64,000 bases of DNA, taken from positions 172,043-236,042 of the forward strand of contig NZ_JAPFQO010000010.1 of assembly GCF_026241195.1 (NCBI RefSeq). The letters are read 5' to 3'. This document shows, one piece after another, positions 45,780 through 54,427 of the stretch (position 1 is its first letter; every line of letters starts with the position of its first letter). The position numbers were made by a program, and so were the translations under genes. The notes beneath the pieces were generated by a model that saw only the letters and a list, made by a program, of their open reading frames with translations, did no database searches and was not told the DNA's origin. This stretch comes from Pontibacter anaerobius (lineage in GTDB: Bacteria; Bacteroidota; Bacteroidia; Cytophagales; Hymenobacteraceae).

Positions 45780-46015
45780 GGTATGTCTGGTGCCGCTAAC
45801 CGGTTCATCTGCACAAGCCTCTGGTGTGGGTTAGCCGCAAGTATGGCCGTTTTGGCAGTGGCCACCAAGCAATGTTTAAAATGTTTATACTATGGCTGTT
45901 AAGGCGCTTATCCCGTAGCCGCTGCAAAGATACTTAATAAAAGGTAGAAAGGCAGAAAAGTAAAAAGGTAGAAAGTTCCCTCCCTACCTTTCAACCAGCT
46001 TATGCTACGTATATT

Positions 46016-47677
46016 TTAAAACTCGTGCAGCCGCTGCGGGATGTTCCAGCGGAAGGCGAAGGAGGTGAAGGACGTGTTGTAGTCCGGAGCCTCGCCCTGT
46101 GCCTCGGTGCGGCGCACGATCTGCTTCAGGTCCAGGAACAGGTTGTGGCGCAGCTGGAACGATGCCGTCAGGTCAAGGTGCACCTGGTTGGTTTTGATGC
46201 CCTGCCCGATCTCGTTGCCATAAGTAGACACCCGATCAAGATAAGAGAGAAGCACGTTGTTGCCGTAATTCAGCGTATCGGTGGCCGTTACCACATCCTG
46301 GCCATACTGTGTGGCGATGGCTTTGGCGGTCAGGTTCAGGCGCGGGATGGGCTGGTAGCGTACAATCCCCACCAGCTCCACGAGATTGGCCCCAATCGGG
46401 TGTGCCAGCGGCTGGCGGTAGTGCTGGAAGTTCGAGAATTCATCCTCGTACTGGTAAGTATAGGGGCGGATGGCGTTCACCTCGCCCTGCAGGTCCAGGT
46501 TGGCCACCCCGAAGGCATCGATGTACTTTGCCCCGATCTGCCCGCCGAACTTATTGCCCCACCAGCCGTCGCCGGACTTCACCTGGTCCAGCACAAACTC
46601 ATCCAGCATTACCTGGCCATACAGCTGCACGCGGTTCCAGAGGTTCCAGCGGAAGTCGCCGCCCAGCAACACGTTGTCGGGGCTGCCGAGGCCGTGCTCC
46701 ACGCTGCGGTAGAAGATAACCGGGTTTAGGTACTGCAGCTCAAAACGGCCTTTGCCACGGGCAAAGATCACCTCCTCGAAGAAGCCGAAGTTAAAGTTAT
46801 CGGTCACGTTAACGCCCAGGCGGTGCATGGCCATGTACTTCTTCGGGTATAGTTCGTCGCGGCGGTTAAACACCGGCACCAGCTCCTGAAAGAGGTTCAT
46901 GTAGTGCAGTTTCCATACTTTGGTGTTGAGCTTGAGGAAGAAGGCCGGCGGCGCATAGTCGGAGTAGACCAGGGAGCGGTAGCCGTCGCCGATGAAGTGG
47001 CGGTCGTGGCCGAGCTGTACTTCCACGTGCTTGCTCAGGGCGTAGTTCAGGTAACCGCGGGCAGTGATATAGTCGGCTCCGTCGTTTTTAAAATCCTTCC
47101 AGAAGCCCTCGTGTGGCACTACCCCGTCGCGGCGGATGCGGCGGTTCACGTACTCTGGGTAGCGGGCCTGGTTCTCGGCCACAAATGCGTAGAACCCGAA
47201 GCGCTCGTCTATACTTCCCTCCAGCTGCACGCCACGGGAGTTTATATACCGCACCCCATCAGATTCATTGTCCATGCCAACTTCAAAATGGATAACCGGG
47301 TTCACGCGCAGCACAAAATCCTCTGTGTCCACATGGTACAGGTCGGATTTGTTGCGGTAGAAGTGCGTCAGGAAAGGCTTACGGCTCTCGTTCTGGGCCA
47401 GGTTGGTGTAGTTCCAGTTATCGTTGAGCAGATAGGCGGCATTAAATTCATCGGCACGGGAGATGGTATTGCGGGCACTGATCTCGGCGAGTTCGGCCAC
47501 TTCGGCGCGTCCATAAGGCCGAACGGCCGTGTGCATCTCCGGCACCTGCTTGCCAAACTTTATCTGGTAGCGGTCCACGAGGTGGTAGGTGTCGCGGTCG
47601 TAGGGCATGTATACATCCTGGGCCTGCGCGGCAAAGGCGGCAAGCGAGAGGGTGAGGGCACCAAGTATGCGTTTCAT
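46016..47677 (-). CDS. capsule assembly Wzi-family outer-membrane protein
   Basis: A 553-residue exported protein. The ATG at 47677 gives signal peptide MKRILGALTLSLAAFAAQAQ; upstream in-frame codons to 47869 are not signal-like. The mature part is rich in aromatic beta strands (VNPVIHFEVGMDN, VEVQLGHDRHFIGDGYRSL, FELQYLNPVIFYRSVEHG), typical of the Wzi barrel that anchors capsule on the cell surface. It ends with an aromatic strand (FTSFAFRWNIPQRLHEF). It is adjacent to an MsbA-like exporter. Whether the cell has a capsule is not shown here. Confidence 0.83.
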   Translation of the reverse strand: MKRILGALTLSLAAFAAQAQDVYMPYDRDTYHLVDRYQIKFGKQVPEMHTAVRPYGRAEVAELAEISARNTISRADEFNAAYLLNDNWNYTNLAQNESRKPFLTHFYRNKSDLYHVDTEDFVLRVNPVIHFEVGMDNESDGVRYINSRGVQLEGSIDERFGFYAFVAENQARYPEYVNRRIRRDGVVPHEGFWKDFKNDGADYITARGYLNYALSKHVEVQLGHDRHFIGDGYRSLVYSDYAPPAFFLKLNTKVWKLHYMNLFQELVPVFNRRDELYPKKYMAMHRLGVNVTDNFNFGFFEEVIFARGKGRFELQYLNPVIFYRSVEHGLGSPDNVLLGGDFRWNLWNRVQLYGQVMLDEFVLDQVKSGDGWWGNKFGGQIGAKYIDAFGVANLDLQGEVNAIRPYTYQYEDEFSNFQHYRQPLAHPIGANLVELVGIVRYQPIPRLNLTAKAIATQYGQDVVTATDTLNYGNNVLLSYLDRVSTYGNEIGQGIKTNQVHLDLTASFQLRHNLFLDLKQIVRRTEAQGEAPDYNTSFTSFAFRWNIPQRLHEF

Positions 47678-47860
47678 GTATAGCTTATTAGTAAGGAAAT
47701 CAATATAATAAAATGCGAATGTACTGTTTTTGGAGCTTAATGTTCTGCAATGCAGGTTTAAATTATACGTTGCAGGATTTACTAAACGTGCCTGGTGCGG
47801 TAATGGTATTTCTGCAGCGCCTGTTCTTCCGCCGGCCATAACCGAAATTTGCCATCGGCT

Positions 47861-47891
47861 TTGGAGCAAGGGCTGCTACTTGGTATCTTTA
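47861..47891 (+). promoter_or_regulatory. promoter of upp
   Basis: TTG at 47861-47863, 20 bases, then TATCTTTA at 47884-47891 (consensus TAnnTTTG, last base differs). It lies 28 bases before the upp start codon. Confidence 0.6.
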
Positions 47892-47919
47892 GGCTCTTAA
47901 CTTATACCCGGCAGTTATC

Positions 47920-48576
47920 ATGGAAAATAACAACGTACACATCCTTACCCAGACCCCATCGCTTGCGAACCATTATATAGCTGAGCTGCGCGATGTGCAT
48001 GTGCATGGCGATAGCCTGCGCTTCCGTCGTAACCTGGAGCGCCTGGGCGAACTGCTGGCCTACGAGATTTCCAAAACGCTGCCGTATAAAGAGGTTCCCA
48101 TTACTACGCCGCTGGCCCAAACGCAGATGCAGTTGCTAGCCGAGCAACCTGTGCTGGCCACTATACTTCGGGCCGGCTTGCCGTTGTACCAGGGTATGCT
48201 CAACTATTTTGATAAGGCCTACAGCACCTTTGTGGGCGCCTACCGTGTGGAGGAGGAGAATACGCAGCTGCAGATAAACATGGAGTACCTGGCCTCGGTA
48301 AACCTGCACGACAAGATCCTGATCCTGGCCGACCCGATGCTGGCCACCGGCCGCTCGCTGGTGAAGTCTTACCAGGGCATGCTGCGCCACGGTAAACCGC
48401 TGCAGGTGCACATTGCCGCAGCCATTGCCGCCCCCGAGGGGCTGGCGTATGTGCGGGAGCAGGTGCCGGAGGCGCAAGTATGGCTGGGTGCCGTAGACGA
48501 TCACCTCAACGAGAAATCATACATTGTGCCTGGCCTCGGCGATGCCGGCGACCTTGCATTCGGGCCTAAGATTTAA
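47920..48576 (+). CDS. upp: uracil phosphoribosyltransferase
   Basis: Upp converts uracil and PRPP to UMP (pyrimidine salvage). It has the PRPP-binding loop ILADPMLATGRSLVKS; the common GG of this motif is GR here. The flexible loop contains RAGLPLYQGM, and the uracil-binding end has IVPGLGDAGDLAFG. The 218-residue length is normal. It has its own promoter and is probably monocistronic. Confidence 0.95.
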   Translation: MENNNVHILTQTPSLANHYIAELRDVHVHGDSLRFRRNLERLGELLAYEISKTLPYKEVPITTPLAQTQMQLLAEQPVLATILRAGLPLYQGMLNYFDKAYSTFVGAYRVEEENTQLQINMEYLASVNLHDKILILADPMLATGRSLVKSYQGMLRHGKPLQVHIAAAIAAPEGLAYVREQVPEAQVWLGAVDDHLNEKSYIVPGLGDAGDLAFGPKI

Positions 48577-48754
48577 CATCAACTTCAGGGGATTACTTTT
48601 CTGTTATGCCTGCACCTGTGCAAAAGGGGATGAGTTAGCGGTTTGGGTAAATAGTTTGTTAGGATTTTTATGCATTCTATTTACTTTGGTTTCGTATACA
48701 CTATTGTTGCGACCTTTGCATAATTATAGTACAATTCGCTTAACGTAGAACACT

Positions 48755-49225
48755 GTGTTTGTAGAAATAGTAAAGTACCTTTCGGTGTACCTGGTGAGTA
48801 TGGTGAAATTCTTCGGAGGACCCTTAACCGGTATGTCGCTAGGGTTGAGCTATATTGAGACCGCACTGCTGACGGTGGCAGGCATGATGACCAGCGTTGT
48901 TATTTTCTCTATAATTGGTCAGGCAGTGTCTAAATGGTTTTCTGCGCGGCGTCGGGCCATGAAGAAGCCGATGTTTAACAAGAAAAACCGCCGCATTGTG
49001 CAGGTGTGGCAGCGTTTCGGTGTGCCAGGTGTTGCATTTCTGACCCCAATTCTGCTTACCCCGATCTTCGGGACCATAGTGGTTGCCCTGTTTGGGGCGC
49101 CCCGTAAAAATATCTTCCTCCATATGCTCTGGAGCGCCGTATTCTGGAGTGCTCTGCTTAACCTGATGGTGTTCGAGTTTGGCCAGCTGGCTGAGGGGCT
49201 GTTTCTAAGTATAAAGCTCTGGTAA
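48755..49225 (+). CDS. small multi-spanning membrane protein
   Basis: A 156-residue inner-membrane protein with four hydrophobic segments. The first two are VEIVKYLSVYLVSMVKFFGG and YIETALLTVAGMMTSVVIFSIIG. A basic cytoplasmic loop (ARRRAMKKPMFNKKNRR) separates them from VAFLTPILLTPIFGTIVVALFG and MLWSAVFWSALLNLMVFEFG. The Pro-rich P-I-L-L-T-P-I-F-G hairpin recalls re-entrant motifs of DedA/VTT or small exporters. No family assignment is secure. The in-frame start codons are GTG or TTT-adjacent; the GTG near 48752-48755 is assumed. Confidence 0.7.
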   Translation: MFVEIVKYLSVYLVSMVKFFGGPLTGMSLGLSYIETALLTVAGMMTSVVIFSIIGQAVSKWFSARRRAMKKPMFNKKNRRIVQVWQRFGVPGVAFLTPILLTPIFGTIVVALFGAPRKNIFLHMLWSAVFWSALLNLMVFEFGQLAEGLFLSIKLW

Positions 49226-49268
49226 GTTAGCTGCTCGGAGGAGCGACCAACATCCATCATGAACTGCT

Positions 49269-49297
49269 GCCGCAAGTTATACTTGCGGCTTTTTTTG
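49269..49297 (+). terminator. intrinsic terminator with TATA loop
   Basis: The stem GCCGCAAG / CTTGCGGC is followed by seven or more T. The loop plus flank again spells TTATACTT. Confidence 0.9.
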
Positions 49298-49392
49298 TGC
49301 AGGCTTTTAGCTTGAGCAGGGAGAGAAAGTGTAAGTTTCATGGCTGGTGTTGTTGTGCGGACAGGTCGAGGCTTGTGTGTGCGAAGGTGTAA

Positions 49393-49430
49393 ACCCACCC
49401 CTGCCCCTCCTTGTCCAAGGAGGGGAGTTC
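49393..49430 (+). repeat. repeat unit B
   Basis: Consists of AAACCCACCCCTGCCCCTCC, a short spacer, then AAGGAGGGGAG. It is directly followed by repeat unit A. Confidence 0.8.
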
Positions 49431-49445
49431 TGCTCATGCTCCGTC

Positions 49446-49690
49446 AGCGGTGGCTATTGGAAAATGTTCCCAGTCTTTCCGTTGAGCGCCTTGTGAGATC
49501 CGGTGCCGCGCATGCGGCAGCGCCCTGGCGCAGGAGGGAACACAGCGCGATGCGGGAAGACGAGCCCTCCCGGGCTGGAGGGAGCCAAGGCAGGAGGTGA
49601 AACGAGTCGCTCGTAAGGCTGAGGATGAACAGCTGCTAGCAAGTATAGCTTGTTTCAAATTGCAGAAAGCAGCGGCTAGGGAAGTATAAA
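49446..49690 (+). repeat. dispersed repeat unit A, copy 3
   Basis: This is the cleanest copy of repeat A. Hairpin 1 at 49504-49519 is TGCCGC-GCAT-GCGGCA; hairpin 2 at 49563-49576 is AGCCC-TCCC-GGGCT. The tail (GCTAGCAAGTATAGCTTG, then GCAGAAAGCAGCGGCTA) is shared with copy 4. Reading frames through it repeat the same chance peptide as other copies. Confidence 0.86.
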
Positions 49691-49700
49691 GTACGGATTG

Positions 49701-49751
49701 CGCGGATTAGGAAATCCGCGGCAGAGAGGTTCCGGACAGGGATGTCCGGAA
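49701..49751. repeat. two short perfect hairpins
   Basis: CGCGGATT-AGGA-AATCCGCG (49701-49720) and TTCCGGACA-GGGA-TGTCCGGAA (49730-49751) sit side by side right after repeat A copy 3. Confidence 0.8.
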
Positions 49752-49799
49752 CAGCGGGAGAGGCAAGTATGACAGTATAGCCAAAAAGTATAACCTAGA

Positions 49800-49832
49800 C
49801 AAAAAACCAGCAGCCATTTCTGACTGCTGGTT
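49800..49832 (-). terminator. intrinsic terminator after DEAD-box helicase gene
   Basis: The arms AACCAGCAG (49805-49813) and CTGCTGGTT (49824-49832) are followed on the minus strand by TTTTTT. Confidence 0.9.
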
Positions 49833-49837
49833 CAAAC

Positions 49838-51196
49838 TTATTTCTTCCGGCTTCCTTTTTTCCTGGTCTTCTGCCAGAAGGAGTTCTTCGGGTCGCCTTT
49901 CTTCTTGCCTTTCTCAAAGTTTGATTTGTGACGGCCTTTCTTCTCATGGAAAGCGCCTTTAAAGTCAGGGTTCTCGCGGCGCTTCTGGCGGTCTATTTCC
50001 ATCGCCATCTCCTGCTGCTCCTCAAACGGCGTGTCGAACACCTTCACACTCTCAGGCATCGGCACCTGCGGTATCTGCATCCGGATGATCTTCTCGATCT
50101 TATGCACGTGGTACATCTCGGCATCGGTGGCAAAGGTGATGGCGGCGCCTTCCTGCTCGGCGCGGCCCGTACGGCCAATGCGGTGCACGTAATCTTCGTA
50201 AATCAGCGGCACATCAAAATTGATCACGTGGCTCACCATACTTACGTCGATGCCCCTGGCTGCCACATCGGTTGCCACTAAAAAGCGTACGTCGCCGCCT
50301 TTAAAAGCCTCCATCGAGTTGATGCGCGTGTTCTGGCCCTTGTTGCCATGTATGGCGCGCACCTCGCCGTAGTTGCGGTGCTCCAGGAACTTAGACACGC
50401 TCTCTGCATTTTTCTTGCTGCGGGTAAAGATGATCACGCGGTTCAACGACTCTTCATCCTGTATCAGGTGCTCCAGCAACTCTATTTTGGTGCGCAGGTT
50501 CGGTACGCGGTAAAGCACGTGGGTAACTGTTTCAACGGGCGTGGCCTGTGGCGTCACCTCCACGCGAGTCGGGAACTCCAGGAACTCCTCCGACAGCTCC
50601 ACCACTTTATCCGGCATGGTAGCCGAGAAAAGCAGGTTCTGGCGCTTGCGCGGTATCACCTCCAGCAGCTGGCGGATCTGTGGCATAAAGCCCATGTCCA
50701 TCATCTTGTCAGCCTCGTCCAGGATCAGCGTTTTAAGGTCTTTCAGGATAAGGTCGCCTTTCAGGTAAAGCTCCATCAGGCGCTTGGGCGTAGCCACCAG
50801 TATATCGATGCCCTTGCTTATGTTTTCGATCTGGGTTTTAGGCCCGAGTCCGCCGTAGATGGCTATGTGGCGCAGGTCGGTATACTTGGCCAGTAGTGTA
50901 ATGTTCTCCTCTATCTGCATCACCAGCTCGCGGGTAGGAGCGATGATGAGGGCGCGCGGGTGCTGGCCCTGCGCATACTTCACCTTCATGAGCAGCGGCA
51001 GCAGGAAAGCAGCTGTCTTGCCTGTTCCCGTTTGGGCGATGCCCAGTATGTCGTGCCCGGCCATGATGATCGGGATGGCCTGCAGCTGTATGGGCGTAGG
51101 CTTTTCGTAGCCGGCTTCCTCAATGGCGTTCAGCAGCTGTTTGTTCAGCTTAAAATCCTCGAACGTGCTTATCTCTTTCTCTGCTTCTTCGGCCAT
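49838..51196 (-). CDS. DEAD-box ATP-dependent RNA helicase
   Basis: A 452-residue RNA helicase, probably for ribosome assembly or RNA turnover. The full motif set is visible: Q-motif YEKPTPIQLQ, Walker A AQTGTGKT, PTRELV, DEADKMMDMGF, SATMP, ATDVAARGID and HRIGRTGR. The C-terminal tail after about residue 400 is very basic (KKGRHKSNFEKGKKKGDPKNS, then KTRKKGSRKK), a typical RNA-binding extension. RhlE-like architecture. It appears monocistronic, with a clear terminator. Confidence 0.95.
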   Translation of the reverse strand: MAEEAEKEISTFEDFKLNKQLLNAIEEAGYEKPTPIQLQAIPIIMAGHDILGIAQTGTGKTAAFLLPLLMKVKYAQGQHPRALIIAPTRELVMQIEENITLLAKYTDLRHIAIYGGLGPKTQIENISKGIDILVATPKRLMELYLKGDLILKDLKTLILDEADKMMDMGFMPQIRQLLEVIPRKRQNLLFSATMPDKVVELSEEFLEFPTRVEVTPQATPVETVTHVLYRVPNLRTKIELLEHLIQDEESLNRVIIFTRSKKNAESVSKFLEHRNYGEVRAIHGNKGQNTRINSMEAFKGGDVRFLVATDVAARGIDVSMVSHVINFDVPLIYEDYVHRIGRTGRAEQEGAAITFATDAEMYHVHKIEKIIRMQIPQVPMPESVKVFDTPFEEQQEMAMEIDRQKRRENPDFKGAFHEKKGRHKSNFEKGKKKGDPKNSFWQKTRKKGSRKK

Positions 51197-51373
51197 GGCA
51201 ATGGTAAATTATACTTTGTGTTGATCTGCAAAGGTACGGGAAAAAACGCAAACGGGGCTGAGTGGTTAAATTACTGCAGGGCAACGTACTATATTAGAAT
51301 GCCATTGCAACTGTTTGCCTCACAAAAGGGTCATGAAGAAAAGAAGACTACAACCTAAGCTAACCTACTGCCC

Positions 51374-52600
51374 ATGTACAGAAATTTACGCTTCCTAAGT
51401 ATAGCTGCCGCTGCGGCCCTTCTGTTTTCCGCCTGCCAGCCAGAGGATGTGGAGGATAACACGCCGAATGTGCGGCCGCTCTCGGTGCAGGAGCAGAAAA
51501 CAATAGAAAGTTCCAATGATTTCGCGTTTCGCTCCTTTGCCAAGTTAAGCGAGGAAGAGGACGATAACGTGTTCATCTCTCCCCTGAGCATCAGCATGGC
51601 GTTGACTATGACCTACAACGGTGCGGACGGTACAACCAAAGAAGCCATGCGGCAGACCCTGGGCTTTGATTTGGCTTCTGATGAAGACATAAACAAGTCT
51701 TACAAGGAACTGGCTGCGCTGCTGAAGGGCATCGATAAGAAAGTGGTTTTTACCTCAGCCAACTCGCTCTGGCACAACAAAGATTATACGTTGCGGACTC
51801 CGTTTGTAGAGCTGAACAAAACATACTTTGATGCAACGGTGCAAGGGCTCAATTTCTCCTCTCCGGCTGCCAAGGACCAGATGAACAACTGGGTAAAGGA
51901 AAAGACCAGCGGCAAGATCACAAGTATAATTGAGGAGACTTCTGCCAACGATGTGCTGTTCCTGTTGAATGCCATCTACTTCAAAGGCACCTGGACCTAT
52001 AAGTTCGATAAGAGCCTGACCAAGCCCGGTGCATTTTTCCTGGAAGACGGCAGCACGGTTACTCACGATTTTATGTGGCTGAAGAAAGGGAAATACTTGA
52101 GTTACGAGGATGCCAGCAAGCGAATCATTGACTTGCCTTACGGCAACGAGCAGTTTAGCATGACACTTGTTATTCCTACCGGGCAGCATAAAGTGCAGGA
52201 TGTGGTGCAGGAGCTAAGCGCAGTCAATTTAAAAACCTGGTTGGCATCTGCGGATACCTCCGGACATGAATTACTTATGCCGAAATTTAAGCTGGAGTAC
52301 AAGGAAAAACTTAATGATATGCTGACACAGCTGGGTATGGGCGTAGCTTTTACTGGAAATGCCGATTTCAGCCGTATGGTGGAAGGTAACCCAGGCTTGG
52401 CCATCTCTAAAGTGATGCATAAAACGTTTGTGGAAGTGAACGAAGAAGGAACAGAAGCGGCAGCCGTTACCTCCGTTGGCATTGAGGTTACATCGGCCAA
52501 TCCTTCCCCTTATCGTATAGACAGGCCCTTTATTTTCATGATCAGGGAAAAATCTTCTAACGCCATACTTTTTATAGGCAAGCTGATGCAGCCAGAATAA
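51374..52600 (+). CDS. serpin-family lipoprotein
   Basis: A 408-residue serine/cysteine-protease inhibitor. It begins with a lipoprotein signal ending FSAC (Cys21). The serpin core starts SNDFAFRSFAKLSEEEDDNVFISPLSISMALTMTYNGA. The reactive-centre hinge EEGTEAAAVTSVGIEV matches the inhibitory consensus (small residues at P12-P9). Counting from the conserved Glu at P17 places the scissile bond near Val-Thr/Ser in VGIEVTSANP. It ends with RPFIFMIREK and ILFIGKLMQPE. It would protect the cell surface from proteases; the target is unknown. Confidence 0.94.
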   Translation: MYRNLRFLSIAAAAALLFSACQPEDVEDNTPNVRPLSVQEQKTIESSNDFAFRSFAKLSEEEDDNVFISPLSISMALTMTYNGADGTTKEAMRQTLGFDLASDEDINKSYKELAALLKGIDKKVVFTSANSLWHNKDYTLRTPFVELNKTYFDATVQGLNFSSPAAKDQMNNWVKEKTSGKITSIIEETSANDVLFLLNAIYFKGTWTYKFDKSLTKPGAFFLEDGSTVTHDFMWLKKGKYLSYEDASKRIIDLPYGNEQFSMTLVIPTGQHKVQDVVQELSAVNLKTWLASADTSGHELLMPKFKLEYKEKLNDMLTQLGMGVAFTGNADFSRMVEGNPGLAISKVMHKTFVEVNEEGTEAAAVTSVGIEVTSANPSPYRIDRPFIFMIREKSSNAILFIGKLMQPE

Positions 52601-52674
52601 GGAGAGGCAGCGTCAGCTTTTCGCCGCCAGTTCAACAAAGGGTATAGATTTCAGGGCAAACCAAGATAATGTGT

Positions 52675-52682
52675 TAAATTTG
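52675..52682 (+). promoter_or_regulatory. -7 element TAAATTTG for the dihydroorotase gene
   Basis: This fits TAnnTTTG and lies 22 bases before the ATG at 52704. It overlaps the alternative upstream start at 52671, so it supports the shorter protein. Confidence 0.6.
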
Positions 52683-52703
52683 TTCAGTACTTATCTTAGC
52701 AGC

Positions 52704-54038
52704 ATGAAATCTATCCTCATAAAGAACGCACAACTCGTAAACGAAGGAAGTATAACCACCGCCGATGTGCTGGTGCAAGACGGGCGCATCGCGCAGATCG
52801 GGCAAAGTATAACCGCAGCGGCAGACGAAACCATCGATGCCTCCGGCCTGCACCTGCTGCCAGGCGTGATTGATGACCAGGTACACTTCCGCGAGCCGGG
52901 GCTGACGCATAAAGCCAACATCGAAACAGAGGCTCGCGCGGCTGTGGCAGGCGGAACCACCTCCTTTATGGAGATGCCCAACACCGTGCCAAATGCCACC
53001 ACGCAGGAACTGCTCGAGGACAAGTATAAAATAGCCGCCGAAACCTCGCTGGCCAACTACTCCTTCTACATGGGGGCCACCAACGATAACCTGGCCGAGG
53101 TGCTGCTTACCAACCCGAACACGGTTTGCGGCATCAAGATTTTCATGGGCTCTTCCACGGGGAACATGCTGGTGGATAACGCCGAAACGCTGGAGGAGAT
53201 CTTTGCCAAAGCCAAGCTGCCGATAGCGGTGCATTGCGAGGACGAGCAAACCATCCGCGATAACATGGCCATTTACGAGGAGAAGTATGGGGAGGACATT
53301 CCGATAAAATGCCACCCGGAAATCCGCAACGAGGCGGCTTGCTTTAAATCATCTTACCTGGCCGTGAAACTGGCTGAAAAGCACAACACGCGCCTGCACA
53401 TTCTGCACATCTCCACCGAAGAGGAACTAAAGCTTTTCAGAAACGACATTCCGCTGGAGCAGAAGCGCATCACCGCAGAAGTATGTGTGCATCACCTATG
53501 GTTTGATAAGGAGGACTACGACAAGTATGGCGCACAGATAAAGTGTAACCCGGCCATCAAGGAGCATCGCCATAAAGAAGGCTTGCTGAAAGGGCTGTTG
53601 GAGGACAAGCTGGATGTGATTGCCACTGACCACGCGCCGCATACCTGGGAGGAGAAGCAGGGCAAGTATAAAAAAGCGCCGTCGGGGGTGCCGTTGGTGC
53701 AGCACTCGCTGCAGATGATGCTGGAGTTCGTGAAGCAGGGCAAGCTGTCGCTGGAGAAGATGGTGGAAAAGATGAGCCACGCACCGGCCATACTTTTCAA
53801 CGTGCGTGAGCGTGGTTATATCCGCGAGGGTTACTGGGCCGACCTGGTGCTGGTGGATTTGAACAAGCCTTACACTGTTACCAAAGAGAATACTTATTAT
53901 AAATGCGGCTGGTCGCCGTTCGAGGGCCATACGTTCAGCAGCACTATTACCCATACGATCGTTTCCGGCCACCTGGCCTTTGCCAACGGCAGCTTCGATG
54001 AAAGCAAGAAAGGGGAGAGAATGCTGTTCGACAGGTAA
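52704..54038 (+). CDS. pyrC: dihydroorotase (class I-like)
   Basis: A 444-residue amidohydrolase that closes carbamoyl-aspartate to dihydroorotate in pyrimidine synthesis. The metal site includes PGVIDDQVHFREPGLTHK, where the usual His-x-His is Gln-Val-His, and the later His in LHILHIS. The catalytic Asp lies in IATDHAPHTWEEKQG. The end has the lid-type YIREGYWADLVLVDLN. The start at 52704 is supported by the promoter and by MKSILIKNAQLVNEG. It is followed after 2 bases by a small CPWCG protein gene. An inactive paralogue is possible. Confidence 0.9.
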   Translation: MKSILIKNAQLVNEGSITTADVLVQDGRIAQIGQSITAAADETIDASGLHLLPGVIDDQVHFREPGLTHKANIETEARAAVAGGTTSFMEMPNTVPNATTQELLEDKYKIAAETSLANYSFYMGATNDNLAEVLLTNPNTVCGIKIFMGSSTGNMLVDNAETLEEIFAKAKLPIAVHCEDEQTIRDNMAIYEEKYGEDIPIKCHPEIRNEAACFKSSYLAVKLAEKHNTRLHILHISTEEELKLFRNDIPLEQKRITAEVCVHHLWFDKEDYDKYGAQIKCNPAIKEHRHKEGLLKGLLEDKLDVIATDHAPHTWEEKQGKYKKAPSGVPLVQHSLQMMLEFVKQGKLSLEKMVEKMSHAPAILFNVRERGYIREGYWADLVLVDLNKPYTVTKENTYYKCGWSPFEGHTFSSTITHTIVSGHLAFANGSFDESKKGERMLFDR

Positions 54039-54040
54039 GT

Positions 54041-54409
54041 ATGGAGCTGGAGAGATTTAAAGAACTGCATGCCCGCTTCTTCGGAAAGGAACTGCCGGAA
54101 GAAGTTTTGGAATCTGAAGCGTATGAGGCGTATGCCGATGCCATACACGAAGACGAGGCCTGCTACAACTGGGCAACCGCAGAAAAGCTAAAAAGCCAGG
54201 GCTTTGACTACGAAAGCTACTGTTGCATGATGATGGCCGATAAAGTCTTTCAAAGCATGGATGAGGAAGGCGAAACCAAGTATGATGACCCGGAGGTGAT
54301 CATCAACAAATGGGACGAAGGCCTGTACGGCATACCTATACATGACGGCGGCGCATCGATGGTGGTGATCAACTATTGCCCGTGGTGCGGTAGCAAGCTG
54401 AGTAGGTAG
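54041..54409 (+). CDS. small DUF6980-type protein with CPWCG motif
   Basis: A 122-residue acidic soluble protein. It has YESYCCMMMADKVF in the middle, KYDDPEVIINKWDEGLYGIPIHDGG after it, and ends NYCPWCGSKLSR, a C-x2-C knuckle that could bind zinc. The pattern matches, from memory, the DUF6980 family; function is unknown. It starts 2 bases after the dihydroorotase stop, so it is very likely translated from the same mRNA. Confidence 0.8.
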   Translation: MELERFKELHARFFGKELPEEVLESEAYEAYADAIHEDEACYNWATAEKLKSQGFDYESYCCMMMADKVFQSMDEEGETKYDDPEVIINKWDEGLYGIPIHDGGASMVVINYCPWCGSKLSR

Positions 54410-54427
54410 AAGACTAAAAGTATGGCG

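Noticed and set aside
49340..49600. Open frame through repeat units B and A copy 3
   Set aside because: It is contained in the repeat, has low-complexity Arg/Pro/Gly content and no family resemblance.
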